Source of the DNA: Clostridiales bacterium UBA7011
GTDB lineage: Bacteria > Bacillota > Clostridia > Oscillospirales > Butyricicoccaceae
DNA length: 13,907 nucleotides
Direction: 5' to 3'
Assembly (NCBI GenBank): GCA_002449635.1
Contig: DJXF01000052.1
Span: 332-14,238, forward strand
The translations under genes were made by a program, and so were the position numbers. The notes under the pieces are model-generated. The model was given only the letters and a program-made list of their open reading frames with translations, was not told the origin of the DNA and searched no databases. Shown one piece after another: positions 13,666-13,907 of the stretch. Position 1 is the first letter of the stretch. Each line of letters begins with the position of its first letter.

Positions 13666-13907
13666 ATGACAGAGACAATACAGGGTGTCATGATTCCGTT
13701 CGTTGGCACCTCACTCGGCGCCGGCTGCGTCTTTTTCATGAAAAAAGGCATTGGTGACCTGGTGCAGCGCGCGCTGATAGGGTTTGCGAGCGGTGTCATG
13801 GTTGCGGCATCCATTTGGAGCCTGCTGATACCGGCCATCGAGCAATCGGAATCCATGGGAATGTGGTCGTTTCTGCCCGCAGCAGTCGGATTCTGGATGG
13901 GCATTTT
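13666..13907 (+). CDS. ZIP-family divalent metal transporter (GufA/ZupT-like), partial
   Basis: The first 80 residues of a membrane protein are visible; the rest is beyond the right edge. Hydrophobic spans lie at about 7-24, 36-58 and 66-80. The opening FVGTSLGAGCVFFMKKG and second helix GFASGVMVAASIWSLLIPAIE match the N-terminal pattern of GufA/ZupT-type ZIP transporters, which import Zn2+, Fe2+ or Mn2+. The metal-binding histidines normally in later helices are out of view. Start ATG 13666 has AAGGGGG 8 nt upstream, inside the loop of a leader hairpin. It has its own promoter and is probably regulated separately from the lipoprotein gene upstream. The metal cannot be told from this part. 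Confidence 0.8.
   Translation, partial: MTETIQGVMIPFVGTSLGAGCVFFMKKGIGDLVQRALIGFASGVMVAASIWSLLIPAIEQSESMGMWSFLPAAVGFWMGI

Overview
The window (about 55% GC by eye) looks like chromosomal DNA of an anaerobic low-to-mid-GC Firmicute, most likely a clostridial gut-type bacterium of the Oscillospirales/Butyricicoccus kind. The reasons are a tryptophan T-box leader, a sodium-pumping decarboxylase with a free-standing biotin carrier, strong AGGAGG ribosome-binding sites, consensus sigma-A promoters and WG-repeat secreted proteins. Genus is inference only. No insertion sequence, phage gene, CRISPR array, tRNA or rRNA was seen.

Region 1 (1-3060, minus strand): an oad-type operon read right to left as alpha (carboxyltransferase), gamma (single-span), biotin carrier, beta (membrane decarboxylase; cut by the window edge). 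It starts from a good promoter at 3030-3058. The complex should couple decarboxylation, probably of oxaloacetate, to Na+ export.

Region 2 (3185-5640, minus strand): trpB-trpA, overlapping by 8 bp, under a T-box leader with a TGG (Trp) specifier, a T-box core whose TGGC matches a tRNA-Trp acceptor end, and a long intrinsic terminator. No other trp gene is nearby, and TrpA has several changes at positions that are usually catalytic.

Region 3 (5800-10883, plus strand): glycogen phosphorylase (glgP) and polyphosphate kinase (ppk1), each with its own promoter and a hairpin after the stop codon. They handle the two classic storage polymers, glycogen and polyphosphate, and both reactions involve phosphate.

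Region 4 (10915-13349, plus strand): a two-gene unit from a near-consensus promoter. It encodes a secreted or membrane-anchored WG-repeat protein and a lipoprotein that looks like a remodelled PstS-type phosphate-binding protein. I know of no described function for this pair. Its position after ppk suggests, without proving, a cell-surface phosphate or storage role.

Region 5 (13513-13907, plus strand): a strong promoter, a roughly 120-nt leader with several hairpins including one that loops out the ribosome-binding site, and the start of a ZIP-family metal transporter cut by the window edge.

The leads most worth following are the WG-repeat/PstS-like pair, the structured leader of the ZIP gene, the divergent TrpA under a T-box, and a 40-bp perfect in-frame direct repeat shared by the gamma subunit and biotin carrier genes.
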